A stretch of 64,000 nt of DNA from Paguma larvata (Eukaryota > Chordata > Mammalia > Carnivora > Viverridae). The notes under the pieces were generated by a model. The model did no database searches. It was given only the letters and a program-made list of their open reading frames with translations, and had not been told where the DNA came from. Position numbers and translations under genes: made by a program. Positions 1-11,990 of this stretch are shown one piece after another (the first letter of the stretch is position 1; every line of letters starts with the position of its first letter). Location of the stretch: assembly GCA_030068075.1 (NCBI GenBank), contig CM057826.1:70963312-71027311 (forward strand), written 5' to 3'.

Positions 1-1370
1 AAATTGCATATTCAATCATCTTTGTTTTGAACAATCAACATACAATGTTAGCAAAATATTGGTTCTAAATTTATATCGTTCCATTAATTTGAGTATCTCA
101 GATAACTGAAAAGCAAAATCAAATTTGAAGACATAAAAGTGTCTTCTCTTGAAATTACCTGAATCGTATCTCAATTCTTCCAACTGTAGTCAATGAATCA
201 GATAGATCTTTCTTCTAAATTCCTTTTTAAATAGGAATAAAAACTTTGAACTTATAATGTGCCATAAAATGATGGGCTGTCACTAATTGTAGAAGAAAAG
301 TTAAAGATGTCTTGCTTAGCTGATATAAGAAGGATTTTCATTAAGTCCCCCAGTTTCTGGTTAGTCACCAAACTCTCCAAGATAAGTCATATTCACATGT
401 TGCCAAGTAATACAAAGACAAATTCTGTTCCTGGTAGAAAAAAGAACAAGAGAAAGGGGGGAATGTACCATTTCAGGGGGCTAACCCCATAACGTTGGTA
501 TTTCAGGTCACTGGATCATGTCGGTTCCCTAAGATGACATATTGAAATCAACACTACAAGCTAGAAGGAGACAGTAACAGTAGCAGAGCCATTTGATGCC
601 ATTTCAAGCTATTGAACAATTTGGGACCTCATTTTTAATTGGCTATACCTCCAGACATATTGTTTTTCTTTCCTCAAGACACATTCTAATTCCCCCTCCC
701 CAATTTCATTTATTTCAACAGATTTGTAACCCAAAACACCCACTGAAATCTCAAAGAGGCAACAACACCGCTAGGAGCATCAAAGGCTTAAGGTTAAAAC
801 TAAAAAAATCACTTTCTTTTATCTCCAAGATATGTAATTAAAGTAGTTTTATTTCAGACTGGCAGAGGGGAGAAAACCTTCAAATATCCATTTATTTTAA
901 AGACCTAAAATGTGACATCATATATTGAAGAGATGTCACATAAATATACTTAAGATCTTCTAACTCAATTCTGTCCATAAAATATGAAATATTAAATATG
1001 CAAAAAGAAAAAAAAGATCGTAAGTGACATAAATGTGTTTTGTGGGGTTCTGTTGTTATTTGAAGATGATTGTCTGTATAAATAGGAATGGTCATCTCAA
1101 AAATTTACCAGAGAGATTAAGAATAGGAACTACAAATGTGGTTTCTACAAAGAATAAACCTGTGTATTCTACGAGGATCAGTTTAAGTATTTTCAAATGG
1201 TTTACTGTCAGAGCTTAGTTTGATTAATATAAAAATATATTTATATATCATCTAAATGTCTTTAAAAGATCTGTGGGATGGTTTTCATAATTGGTATTAA
1301 ATTTCTTGTAAATAAGAAAGCAATGGTATGAAAATTACAAAAAGAGTCATCAAGTTACATGTTCATAAAT
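1..1370. other. AT-rich unique sequence, no gene seen
   Basis: No coding region can be supported. The open frames here are short (60-80 codons), lack a recognisable domain and show no splice-site context that would make an exon. I recognise no interspersed repeat in this stretch. Confidence 0.5.
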
Positions 1371-1680
1371 AATGCTGTTCCACTTGAGAAATAAGCTTCC
1401 CACAGCATTGATTCTATCTCAGCGCAAATAACTCATCGCAAAACACTACACACTCACCAGACCTGTTTTCATAGCCTTTGGAAACAGAGTGCTTAATAAC
1501 TAGGCTCATTAATGCTAATGGTAAATCAGTGAGATTAAATATTTCTATAAATCATTTCATTAATAAAACAGAGGGGCCATTAAAGAACTATTGAACTGTT
1601 AAGCTGCAATATTTCAGAATCAGCATTTTATAAACATTTCAATTAGCACAGGTTGACGATATCCATAAAAGGAACAGCAC
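1371..1680. other. possible conserved non-coding block
   Basis: This block has no repeat signature and has a mixed-complexity texture that differs from the surrounding AT-rich sequence. It keeps isolated CpGs (near 1422 and 1437) and holds several TAAT/ATTA homeodomain-type cores between about 1500 and 1570. There is no open frame. This is inference from texture only; no alignment was available, so it may simply be unremarkable unique DNA. Confidence 0.25.
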
Positions 1681-1782
1681 ACCAGTGCCACAGGACAGAA
1701 AAGTGTGCATGGGCCAAACAAACCATAAAGAATGCAATTTCGTAATGTAGAACAGCAACCTATATAAACATAATGGAGGCCA

Positions 1783-1810
1783 TATATATATACACACACA
1801 CACATATATC
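1783..1810. repeat. short TA/CA microsatellite
   Basis: An alternating TATA/CACA tract of about 28 bases, directly readable. It is not inside a recognised element. Confidence 0.85.
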
Positions 1811-2192
1811 ACCACGTTCTGTTTCGTGAGCTTTCAAGAACCTTCTGAAGGATAGGATGGGTATTCACTAGCACACACACTATGATCTTGCTATTACCCT
1901 TAGATGGATCGTGAGCAACATGAGTGATATTTGAGCAGTTGAGACTAAAGAAGTGAATATTTAAACACAAAAAGAATAACGATAGCTTACTATAGCCCTC
2001 AGTAAGAATGTTCAACATGTGAAAGAGATGAAAAATGAGAACAGAAAATGCATTTCAAATAGTGCTACAAAAGCACAAAGCATGAATGACCACAGACTAC
2101 GTGGTACTTAAAAGTATAAAGTGGGGTCTCTCATACATGAAAACTTTACTCTCTGTTTAGCTCTTATTTCCTTTTTAACTGACAGCCAAATT

Positions 2193-2193
<1 letters not shown>

Positions 2194-2229
<36 letters not shown>

Positions 2230-2272
2230 CACACACACATGCACGCACACACACACACATACATACATTCAA
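2194..2272 (+). repeat. (AC)n microsatellite
   Basis: About 80 bases of nearly pure AC, interrupted by single TAC and GC variants (around 2227 and 2240-2246), then ATAC at its right edge. The predicted frame across it (2121-2471) reads as Thr-His repeats and is a by-product of the dinucleotide run. Confidence 0.95.
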
Positions 2273-3528
2273 ACATACATTTTTAAGCCTCCGACTGCAC
2301 ATTTTGATTAACAGGGGAAACTATTCAACTGATAGAGTTAATTTTACCCTCAAGCCACAATCTCTGCTCCAGTCCAGAATGCTTCTAATTTGCCAGGAAG
2401 CGCATATTAGCTTAGGGGAGATGGGGAGCCAAAGTGTAGGAAAAACAGCAGAACTCCTGGCAGAGGATTGAGGCAAAAATGAGCCCAGGATTCAGAGAAG
2501 CTGGGTAAATATCTAAATTCAAATCCCTTGTTTACTATAATGTTTTCTGTGTTGGGAAAACAAGTCCATGCAGCTTAGGTTCTGTGTATCAAATAGAGGA
2601 ATTCAGGTGACTTTTTGCCAGGCTAGTGTTTGTACTGGCATTTGGGGATTGAGCTTTTTGAAGCCTTCTTATTAGAAAGTGTATGGTGAGCCATATGTTA
2701 ACCAATGCAGCACTGGTCTGAAGTAGGGAAAGCAAAACTAAGAAGTAAAACAATATTTCTAACGTGTCTTTTTAATAATTACATATCTCAAATTACATAT
2801 CGCCACAAATCCTTTGACTCTATCCCCATGGAGAGGTGGAGGTCTTTTTTCCCCAATTCCTTGAATCCGTACTGGATTGAGACTGCCTTAACCAACAGAC
2901 AGTGGCACAAGGCGCATGTCATATCCTGTTTTAGGAATTAAGAGGACCGGCAGATTTCACCTTAGTATCCAGGGGCCTTGAGCCACACTGGAAGAAATCC
3001 GAATATCCTGAGGTTGTTATGCTTAAGAAGTCTAATCTATAGGAGGAGACGTAAAGGATGATTTATTTTGTAGAGAATGAGAGGAAAAGACCTCAGGAGC
3101 GCCGGACTTAGAAATACATTCTCTAGGACCAGACACCTCAAATGAGCTACGACTATCAAAGACTAAGCATCCAGACAAATCCTTCACAGATTTCTGATCC
3201 AGAAAGTTACTAGCAAAATAAAATGGTCGTTTAAGCCATGTAGGTTCAGTGTTTGTTTGTTATAAAGCGACAGAAAACATGTCTGTTAAGACATGAGAAA
3301 CTTTAGTGTCTACAAAGTTGCCCTTACTAAAAAACCCAACAATGTATCAAAGTTATTTGTTTCCTTTATCCCACCAGACTGATGCATCTTTTTGTTGTTT
3401 TTACTAAGAATCACTAATTATAGCAAAACATCCAAAGTTACCCAAATAGTTTCGTATCCAATAAATAAACAATGTGATACTGGCATTTATGCTAGCAACA
3501 TATTCCTAGGTGATGATTTTTACCAGTT
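2273..3528. other. unique sequence, no gene seen
   Basis: No repeat family or coding signature recognised. It runs up to the left target-site duplication of the young L1 at 3529. Confidence 0.45.
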
Positions 3529-3543
3529 AGGAAAATTACTTTG

Positions 3544-3625
3544 TTTTTTTTTTTTTGTTTTTTTTTTTTTTTTTTTTGCAGTAAGAGATCTTTATTATTA
3601 TTATTATTATTATTTTTTTTTGTTA
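3544..3625 (-). repeat. compound L1 tail: poly(A), AATAAA segment, (AAT)n
   Basis: In element orientation the L1 3' UTR ends in a short A run, then an AAT trinucleotide run, then the hexamer AATAAA (plus-strand positions 3591-3596), about 13 non-A bases ending at 3578, and finally a tail of about 34 A with one interruption. The poly(A) signal followed at normal cleavage distance by the terminal A tail suggests that the RNA ended at this second site. Confidence 0.8.
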
Positions 3626-3765
3626 TAATAGTTTATTTTCAAATTGGTTTACATATAACACCCAGTGTTCATCCCAACATGTGCCCTTTTTAATGCCCAT
3701 CACCCCCTCTCCCCCCCTCCCTCATCCCCCTTACCCTCAGTTTTTTCTTAGTCTTTGAGAGTCTC

Positions 3766-5889
3766 TTATGTTTTATCTCCCTCCCTCTCTGTGTCTTTTT
3801 TTTCTTTCCCCTCTTCCCCTCCCCCTGGTTTTTGCTTAGTTTCACAAAGTCCACCTATTCGTGGAAACATATGGTATCTGTCTTTTTCTGACTGACTTAT
3901 TTCACTTAACATAATACCCTCCAGTTCCATCCATGTTGCTACACATGGCCAGATTTCATTTTTTCTCATTGCCACGTAGTAGTCCATTGTATATAAGTAC
4001 CATAACTTCTTTATCCATTCGTCAGTTGATGGGCACTTGGTCTCTTTCCATGATTTGGCTATTGTCGAAAGTGCTGCTATGAACATTGGGGTACACGTGC
4101 TCCTATGCATCAGCATTCCTGTGTCTCTTGGGTAGATTCCTAGCAGGGCTATTGCTGGGTCATAGGGTAGCTCTATTTTCATTTTTTTGAGGAACCTCCA
4201 CACCGTTTTCCAGAGTGGCTGCACCAGTTTGCATTCCCACCAACAGTGTAGGAGGGTGCCTACTTCTCCACATCCTCGCCAGCATCTATAGTTTCCTGAT
4301 TTGTTCATTTTAGCCACTCTGACTGGTGTGAGGTGGTATCTCAGTGTAGTTTTGATTTGTATTTCCCTGATGCTGAGTGACATTGAGCATCGTTTCATGT
4401 GTCTGTTGGCCATCTGAATGTCCCCTTTGGAGAAGTGTCTATTCATATCTTCCGCCCATTTCTTCACTGGGTTGTTTGTTTTTCGGGTTTGGAGTTTGGT
4501 AAGTTCTTTATAAATTTTAGATATTAGTCCTTTATCCGATATGTCATTTGCGATGATCTTTTCCCATTCCGTTGGTTGCCTATTCGTTTTGTTGGTTGTT
4601 TCTTTTGCCGTGCAGAAGCTTTTTATCTTGATGAGGTCCCAATAGTTCATCTTTGCTTTTAATTCTCTTGCCTTTGGAGACGTGTCGAGTAAGAAATTGG
4701 TGCGTCTTAGGTCAAAGAGGCTTTTTCCTGTTTTCTCCTCTAGGATTTTGACGGTTTCCTGCCTCACATTCAGATCTTTTATCCATTTAGAATTTATTTT
4801 TGTGAGTGGTGTAAGAAAGTGGTCTAGTTTCATTCTTTTGCATGTTGCTGTCCAATTCTCCCAGCACCATTTGTTAAAAAGGCTGTCTTTTTTCCATTGG
4901 ATACATTTTCCCGCTTTGTCAAAGATTAGTTGGCCATATACTTGCGGGTCCATTTCTGAGTTTTCTATTCTATTCCATTGGTCTATGCGTCTGTTTTTGT
5001 GCCAATACCATACAGTCTTGATGACCACCGCTTTGTAGTAGAGGTTAAAGTCTGGGATTGTGATGCCTCCCGCCTTGGTTTTATTCTTCAGTATTATTTT
5101 GGCTATTCGAGGTCTTTTGTGGTTCCATACAAATTTTAGGATTGTTTGCTCTAGCTTTGAGAAGAATGCTGGTGCAATTTTGATTGGGATTGCATTGAAT
5201 GTGTAGATTGCTTTGGGTAGTATTGCCATTTTGACGATATTTATTCTTCCAATCCATGAGCATGGGATGTTTTTCCATTTCCTTGTGTCTTCCTCAATTT
5301 CCTTCATAAGTTTTTTATAGTTTTCAGTGTAGAGGTCTTTCACATCTTTGGTTAGGTTTATTCCTAAGTATTTTATGGTTTTTGGTGCAATTGTGAAAGG
5401 GATTAGCTTCTTTATTTCTCTTTCTGCTGCTTCATTGTTGGTGTATAGAAATGCCACCGATTTCTGTACATTGATTTTGTATCCTGCAACCTTGCTGAAA
5501 TCATGAATCAGTTCTAGTAGGCTTTTGGTGGATTCTGTTGGGTTTTCCATGTAAAGTATCATGTCATCTGCAAAAAGTGAAAGTTTGACTTCCTCCTTGC
5601 CAATCTTGATGCCTTTTATTTTGTTTTGTTGTCTGATTGCTGATGCTAAGACTTCCAGCACTATGTTAAATAGCAGTGGCGAGAGTGGACACCCCTGTCG
5701 TGTTCCTGATCTCAGGGGGAAGGCTTTCAATTTTTCCCCATTGAGGATGATATTAGCTGTGGGTTTTTCATATATGGCTTTTATGATGTTTAAGTATGTT
5801 CCTTCTATCCCGACTTTCTCGAGAGTTTTTATTAAGAAAGGATGCTGTATTTTGTCAAATGCTTTTTCTGCATCTATTGACAGGATCAT
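3766..5889 (-). CDS. LINE-1 ORF2 C-terminal fragment (reverse transcriptase to cysteine motif)
   Basis: The 707-codon frame is the C-terminal part of L1 ORF2p, a protein of roughly 1,275 residues in mammals. Reading from its first Met, RT motif A gives SIDAEKAFD with the catalytic Asp at residue 6; motif B is [14 protein letters not shown] at 61-74; motif C is FADD at 106-109, giving the other catalytic aspartates. The C-terminal cysteine motif is intact as C-X3-C-X7-H-X4-C (C536, C540, H548, C553). The frame stays open upstream of the listed Met to the truncation point near 5919, so that Met is an internal codon and not a natural start. The N-terminal endonuclease and the first RT subdomains are missing. 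The extreme C-terminus ends in a Lys/Glu-rich tail. No promoter lies upstream, so expression as a gene is unlikely; it is best treated as a coding relic of a young retrotransposon. Confidence 0.9.
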   Translation of the reverse strand: MILSIDAEKAFDKIQHPFLIKTLEKVGIEGTYLNIIKAIYEKPTANIILNGEKLKAFPLRSGTRQGCPLSPLLFNIVLEVLASAIRQQNKIKGIKIGKEEVKLSLFADDMILYMENPTESTKSLLELIHDFSKVAGYKINVQKSVAFLYTNNEAAEREIKKLIPFTIAPKTIKYLGINLTKDVKDLYTENYKKLMKEIEEDTRKWKNIPCSWIGRINIVKMAILPKAIYTFNAIPIKIAPAFFSKLEQTILKFVWNHKRPRIAKIILKNKTKAGGITIPDFNLYYKAVVIKTVWYWHKNRRIDQWNRIENSEMDPQVYGQLIFDKAGKCIQWKKDSLFNKWCWENWTATCKRMKLDHFLTPLTKINSKWIKDLNVRQETVKILEEKTGKSLFDLRRTNFLLDTSPKARELKAKMNYWDLIKIKSFCTAKETTNKTNRQPTEWEKIIANDISDKGLISKIYKELTKLQTRKTNNPVKKWAEDMNRHFSKGDIQMANRHMKRCSMSLSIREIQIKTTLRYHLTPVRVAKMNKSGNYRCWRGCGEVGTLLHCWWECKLVQPLWKTVWRFLKKMKIELPYDPAIALLGIYPRDTGMLMHRSTCTPMFIAALSTIAKSWKETKCPSTDEWIKKLWYLYTMDYYVAMRKNEIWPCVATWMELEGIMLSEISQSEKDRYHMFPRIGGLCETKQKPGGGEEGKEKKDTEREGDKT

Positions 5890-5935
5890 ATGGTTCTTAT
5901 CTTTTCTTTTGTTGATGTGAGGAAAATTACTTTGT

Positions 5936-6730
5936 ATTAACCTTCTCAGGCTTTAAAAAGCAAAATCCTAAAGAAACTGTATTTCAGGAAAAACTAATAA
6001 AATTCTCCTCTTCTTTAGCTTATTTTTGCTTTATCTTTTATAACGAATTACATCTTTTAATGGAATGGGTTATGACTAATAATACATATTTTGAGAAAGA
6101 TTATAGGTATGGGTATGGGTCTCTAGGACTTTGTGGGCATAGGTGATCATAGTATTATTAATTTAGATTGTGTTCAATGAAATATTTATTTGATAGAATT
6201 GCCTAATTAATCATTTCAGTTTGCCATAACACTAGTCACATATATACTCTATTTATAAATGGTTTAAAACATTAGGGAGAAAGAAATAGAATTGCTGAAT
6301 ATATCAAGAAGTGTTATTGTCTTAAGGATTTGCCATCTGAAAATATACTAGAGTTTTTTCGATTATTGGATGGAAAAGAAGATAAAATGTTTTAGCTGGG
6401 TAGAAGAGTAACACATATAACATAGTTATTAAGTAAAATGCAGTTGTCAGACATCATAAAATAAAGTCCATACATTTAATCTTTTGCTAAACCCTGCGTA
6501 CCTAATATAATTCATTCAATAATCACTACTGAAGTTGCCCTAAGTGGTACATTTTTTCAACTATCCTTCATGATTAAGGTTTAATTTTATCAATTTATGA
6601 CAAATACAGCTTCAAAAGGTAACTAGTAAATGCTATCTAAATATTTTATACAAAAATATATGGATGGATAAAACTACATTTTTTATCAACAACTAATAAT
6701 CTGGATTATTTTATTAAAAACTGAACCTAT
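5936..6730. other. AT-rich unique sequence, no gene seen
   Basis: Very AT-rich, without long open frames or a recognised repeat. It separates the young L1 from the older inverted L1. Confidence 0.45.
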
Positions 6731-7600
6731 TTTCTGAGGAATCTCCATGCTATTTTCTATAAGTGCCTGCCCCAATTTACATTCCCACCAACAGTGTATG
6801 AGGGTTCCTTTTTTCCCACATCTTTGCCAATGTTTGTTATTTCTTATCTTTTTTTCTAAAGACAATAAAATAGAAATAGAAATAGAAAAAAATAAAACAG
6901 AAATATCATATGATCCAATAATTCCACTACTGAGTATGAACCCAAAGAAAATGAAAACAGTAATTTGAAAAGATATATGCACCCCTATGTTTACTGTAGT
7001 ATTATTTATAGTAGCCATAATACAGAAGCAACCTAAGTGTCCATGGACAGATAATGGATAAAGAAGATGTGGCACACACACACACACACACGTGCACAAC
7101 CACACCCACACTGGAATATACTGCAGCCATGAAAAGTAATGAGACTTTGCCATTTGCAACAACAAAGATTGACCTGAAGAGTATAATGCTATGTGAAATA
7201 AGTCAGACTGAGAAACACAAATACCATATCATTTCACTTACATGTGGAATCAAACAAAGTAAAACAGATTAATAAATAAACAAACAAAAAGGAGAATCAG
7301 ACCTATAAACATAGAGAACAAAGTGGTGGTTCCCAGAAGAAAGGGGGAAGTGGGAGTGGGCAAAATAGGTAAAGGACTGTGGGAGATACAGGCTTCCAAT
7401 TTGGAATGAGTAAATCATGGGAATAAAAGGTACAGCACAGAGAATATAGTCAATGATATTTAATAGCACTGTATGGTGACAGATGGTATCTATAGTTTCA
7501 GCGAGCATAGTATAATATACGGAGATGTTGAATCACTATCTTGTACACCTGTAACTAACGAAACATCGTGATTCAACTCTACTCAAATTAAAAAACTAAG
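6731..7600 (+). mobile_element. LINE-1 3' end with 5' inversion (twin priming)
   Basis: The first part (about 6731-6858) is L1 ORF2 3' sequence on the minus strand, including the complement of the cysteine-motif region (around 6779-6830). From about 6895 the sequence is the immediately following L1 segment on the plus strand, running to the 3' end near 7595. The two parts together cover the L1 3' end once, as expected when a 5' inversion forms by twin priming. Both parts carry many substitutions and the frame is broken, so this copy is older than the L1 at 3.5-5.9 kb. A CA microsatellite has grown inside it. No convincing target-site duplication was found; only a weak TTAAAAA-type match flanks it. 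Confidence 0.85.
7072..7094 (+). repeat. (CA)n inside L1
   Basis: A CA run located exactly where L1 copies normally carry a short alternating purine-pyrimidine stretch just before the GGAATAT(T/A) codons near the ORF2 C-terminus. Confidence 0.85.
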
Positions 7601-7689
7601 TGGACACTTTGATCAATAAAAAGGTGACATTATTTTAATTATATTTTATTTAGTAAGAGATAATAACAAATTGGTTAAAAAAGAAAGTT

Positions 7690-7866
7690 TTAGGGCCAGA
7701 TTTCCTGGGTTAAAAGACTGATTTCACTGCTTCTTAGCTGTAAGATTTTGTGGAAGTGACTTAAATTCTGCCTCATTTTCTTCTAATATAAAATAATTTG
7801 AATAGTACTTCTTTACAGAGTTACTCTAGGCATTAAACAAGTACCTTCAAAACACTTAAAACGGTT
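7690..7866 (+). repeat. MIR (tRNA-derived ancient SINE)
   Basis: The order of recognisable MIR segments is preserved: CCTGGGTT-like at about 7705, a core like the ACTTAGCTGTGTGACCTTGG region around 7729-7760, CCTCATTTTC near 7773, and a trailing ACAAAGTACTT-like part. It is diverged, as expected for an element that predates placental radiation. Confidence 0.7.
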
Positions 7867-7869
7867 TCC

Positions 7870-10664
7870 AGAAAATCCTAAGATTTTTGTATATTTTATA
7901 TCATTATCATTATTATTATTTTTGAATGTGTAAATCACAGTCATTGTCACCTTCACCCATGGAGAGGTGCCAGTTGCCTCAGAAGCCTGCTTGAAGTATT
8001 CCCACAAACTCTTCTGTCCCAAATTACATTCTTCCTTGAAATTGCTTCAATAATAATAGCAAGATTTTGAAGGGACATTTTCTGATTCCTCAGAATTGTT
8101 ACTATATCCCCCCAAAGCTGAAAACAATAAGTGCAAGGTATATTCCCACATTTTAAAGAGGGAAGAAAGACATCTCTCACAAGGTTTGGTAAGATGTGGT
8201 TCAGCTCACTATGCCACTATCGACACATCCACCTGATGGTCAGGATGAGCAGAGACTTGAGAAATATGACGGAATGTTAAGACATTCATAGATGGTGAGT
8301 GCTAAGGGTTTTCTCTTTCTTTTTTAAAAATCTGTGGAAAATACTGAGCTAATGGGGAAGATATTTCCAAAGGGGGAGAGCAAAGAACCAGACAGGAGGA
8401 AAACCTGAGGGAAGAAGAAATCCAAGGAAAGCAGTTGTAGAAATTGGGGCCACTTGCTGGAACGGGGTGCTGGCATCATTTATCTCATTTTAGAGTTAGA
8501 TGTCACTTTTATATCCTCTGTTTTTATTTGAGCAGGGGGAAACTGAATAAAATAACTAAAAGAAGTGTGTAGACTGTGAGAACAGCCTGTAGTGAGGTAG
8601 GCTGTTCTCTCCTGTGAGTTTCTGTGAGCTCAGTGGATACTGTGGTAACAAAGAAGGTTGGCTTGCTAGTAGTCAGCCAAGAGACTACTAAGCAGCGTCA
8701 AGATTCCAAGCAAGGAGAATTTGGGACTCCAGCAGAATATGATAGAGTACTTCTAAACTAGTCAAATGTGTGTGACACAATAGAAGTTATTTTTGGATGC
8801 TTAAAACTCAAATAATCTCCTTGAGGGAAAGCACAGCAGCACTAATTTAAGTAAGAGGACAATGTTTATTATTTTTTCCTTCATTGAGTTTAGGCTATGA
8901 AATACACCAGTTAAATTGTAGTTTTTATAAACTTACTATATATGAAGCACTTTTTCAAAGATTTTCAGAAAATTCTCCAAAGAATCTAGAAAATTTATAC
9001 TCAATCTAGAGAAAAGAAAGGAGAGGCTCTATATTTCTTTGAGTAATGAAAGTAACCTAAAATTACAAATGCATCTCTTTTTTCTTTAAGTCATGTTCAG
9101 CCACTGTATCTACCAGTTTAGCTGGCAGAGTAGCTATGGGGGACTCAGGCTCAGGTCAAGTCTTGACCTTGTCAAGTATTGATTAGAACTGCAAAACTGT
9201 GACAGGAATAGGGAACCATTTTCTGAAAAAAAAAAAAAAAAGGTAAAAAAGAAGAACAACGGTCTCCTGAAACATTTATATAAAAGGACAATAAAAAAGC
9301 ATGTGATTGGGCAACAAAGATAAAATTAATTTCCTCCATTTTAATTTGCCCGGACTCTGCTGTTGTTCTTACATGTTCCAATACGCAACACACTTTATTT
9401 TTCAATCTCAACCTTCCAACTGCTGGAATTAAGGATGCTAAAAATAACAGTACTAATTAATGAAAAATAGAAGGAACTATCCATCTTGCAAGTAGACCTT
9501 TAGTCCATAGTTCTTATTTAATTGTGTAGAAGTGACTATGTAGTACAATTTCATGACAGTTACAAAAAATACATGATAAACTGTGGTCTTCTTTGAGTTC
9601 TCTTTGGAGAAATAAGCAACTAAATGTTCTAGCTTTTAGTTGTTACATGTGCAATGTAAACTAAATTGGTAAAAATAATCTAAGATTTTTATTCTACTAT
9701 ACTTATGATGTCAATATTTAAAGAAAAAATAAAGAGAGTAGTAGAAATGTAGCAAGGAAAAATGCAAAGTCAAATATCAAAATGACATTAGAATTAACTA
9801 ATACTCTTTTGCTGTAAAAGGCCAATTTAAAGCAGAAAAAAATCACAAGAAAACAAGATACTTCTCTTTAACCTATGCTTAATCACACATTATTTAGGAG
9901 AGAAAGCAAGGAAAGAGGAAAAAAATGACATAAAATATAGTAAAAATTTTAAGAATTAGAAACGAAGAAATAGGAAGGCTTTCAAATTCAGCATCTAGAA
10001 AAAGTAAAATATCAAAACTAATATAAAATCCAGTTGTTGAAATCACAGGGATGGAACTTAACAATATGGAGGCAAAGAAAATTATCCCTTTGAATTTTAA
10101 TGTATATATTCATGCGAACAGATGAAAACAAGTAGTTTCCAATAAGGCTGCTTTCTCAGGGGAATTATGTGAAAGGAAGCTTTGGGCTTCTGGCATCCAA
10201 ATGACAAATGAAATTGAGAAGATGGCAGATTCAACTTATAAAATGTGCCATTAAACATTCAGTATGAAACCATTAAAATGCATGATGTTATTTAAGAGGA
10301 AGAGACTAGTCAACTGCAACTGAGTTCTGCCATCACATTCCAAATGCTACATCAGCTGCCACCTGGCTTTGATTCCACCCCAGATCTGGAGAGTTGTGTG
10401 GTAGACAGTTTTTGTCCTGTGGATCCAGTTCTTCTGCTGACCCACATTTTCTATTCTATCCTTGGGCTCACTGTCCTCATTCTTCCTTTCTAGTGACTTC
10501 AATATCCATTAAAGTTCTCTTTCTAATGCCAACAATGCATACATGCCAACACAGAGAATGCAGGTGAACAACTCTGTATGGTTAAATATTCATTAACTGA
10601 AATGCTCAGGAAATGGGGCACCATGATTTATTGAAAAGGTCTTATTACTATTCTAGAGAACATA
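7870..10664. other. unique sequence, no gene seen
   Basis: No coding gene or recognised repeat. It contains a perfect 11-bp inverted repeat at 8578-8609 and an A run at 9224-9241. The short frames at 7813-8180 and 9172-9411 have no domain content. Confidence 0.45.
8578..8609. repeat. perfect 11-bp inverted repeat (hairpin)
   Basis: GAGAACAGCCT at 8578-8588 and its exact reverse complement AGGCTGTTCTC at 8599-8609 enclose a 10-base loop. It is not within a recognised mobile element. No adjoining sequence identifies it as a known small RNA. Confidence 0.75.
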
Positions 10665-10667
10665 CTT

Positions 10668-10885
10668 ATACAGTGGTTACCATGTATCAGACATGACTAT
10701 AAGAGCTTTATGTTTATTAACTCATTTGATCCTCCCAACAGCCCTATGAGTTCAGGACAATTATCTCTATTTTGCAGATGGAGAACTAGGAGACACAGAG
10801 AGGTTAATAACTTATCTAGGTTCATATCTAACAAAATGCAGACAATTTTGTTGCAGAATTTGGACTCCTGAATATATGAATCCCA
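10668..10885 (-). repeat. MIR, minus strand
   Basis: The reverse-complement MIR order is readable: AACTCATTTGATCCTC around 10719, CCCTATGAG near 10742, a TTTGCAGATGGAGAAC block near 10773, CAGAGAGGTTAATAACTT near 10796, and the remains of the tRNA-like head to about 10885. It is moderately diverged. Confidence 0.75.
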
Positions 10886-11880
10886 CTAGCTCTCAGTCTC
10901 ACTAAACATCTTTCTCAAGTATTTGTTTATTTACCGCTATGGTGAGTCAATGGACTGTTTAATTCTATTTAACTACCTTGATAATCATGCAGTGTTTGGG
11001 AATCATTAAGCTGACAATGAATTCTCATTATATAATTCAATAATGCTGGAAAGAATATATGAGATATTGAATACACACTTATATTCTAAATAAACTTTCA
11101 GTTATATCATGTAGGAGGACAGGACAGGAAATAATAAAAATATAGTACTACATTTCATAAGTATACATTTTATGAAGACAAACATGTGAATGTATCAGCA
11201 CAAAATTATGACAGAGAATGGTAAAGGATAAACAAAATGTGAGAAAACAAAGAATAAAACAAAAGAATATCTGGGGGCTGGTGAGGGAAGTTTCCACAGA
11301 GAAGGCACATCTGAGCTGACTATAAAATGTGACTCTTCCCCAAAGTCTGCAAAACAGAGACGATAATTTAAATTGAAATCTCCATAAGCTAATCAAAAGA
11401 TACCTGTTAAGAGTCTGCTACTGCAATAAGGCAAAGGATACTGATAAAAAAATATAAGTAATTGTCCCAGGTCTAAAACTCTAAATCAAGAAAAAAATTT
11501 TTGAGCATCTATAGTAATACTTTCGATGTTATATCTATAACCCTTTCTTCTAAAATATTGAATGTAACTAAACAAATATATATTAAATAATTGCTGTGAC
11601 TACAAAGTATTATTGGTAAATCACAAAGGAGACATAAGCCTGCTCTCTAAGAGCTCAAAACCTCATTAAAACAACAGATAAATTACACAGCCCCCTGATA
11701 AAAGGCAGACTCTGATAAGTCCCCTAACAGGACTTTGGTTAAGCCCAATTTGAGAAAAGATAAGGAAGAAATTAACTCTAAATGGAGATATATGTGGTTA
11801 GTGAGTTGGGGTAAGCTAATTTTAAACAGATTTATCAAGTGTTCAGGTTCTAAGGAGTTCTTACTGAGTTTTTACTGAGT
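10886..11880. other. AT-rich unique sequence, no gene seen
   Basis: No recognised repeat or gene. The frame at 11148-11396 is an isolated chance frame. Confidence 0.4.
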
Positions 11881-11884
11881 ATTC

Positions 11885-11990
11885 TCACCAATGCTCTATA
11901 CAGATATTACTAAAGTCTCTACTTTAGAGATGAGGAAACTGCAATGTAGAGATGTTTCAGTAATATCCAAACTCCACACAGTATGGGGGA
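11885..11990 (-). repeat. probable MIR fragment
   Basis: TTTAGAGATGAGGAAACTG near 11922-11941 is the diagnostic MIR core in reverse orientation, followed by a degraded AGAGGTTAAGTAACTT-like part. It is short and decayed. Confidence 0.55.

Larger units (their letters stand above)
3529..5935 (-). mobile_element. young 5'-truncated LINE-1 with 16-bp target-site duplication
   Basis: A minus-strand L1 inserted between two identical copies of AGGAAAATTACTTTGT (3529-3544 and 5920-5935). The element body is about 2.37 kb. Its poly(A) tail is the T run at 3544-3577. The 5' end is truncated inside the reverse transcriptase domain of ORF2, and the remaining ORF2 frame is open to its stop. Between two A-rich tracts the tail carries an (AAT)n run and a short non-A segment, described as a possible 3' transduction. 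The perfect duplication and undamaged frame indicate a recent insertion by target-primed reverse transcription. It cannot move by itself, since ORF1, the endonuclease domain and the 5' UTR promoter are absent. Confidence 0.95.

Noticed and set aside
2121..2471. 116-codon frame with Thr-His repeats
   Set aside because: A translation of the AC microsatellite.
4682..5920. Plus-strand 118- and 119-codon frames
   Set aside because: Antisense shadows of L1 ORF2.
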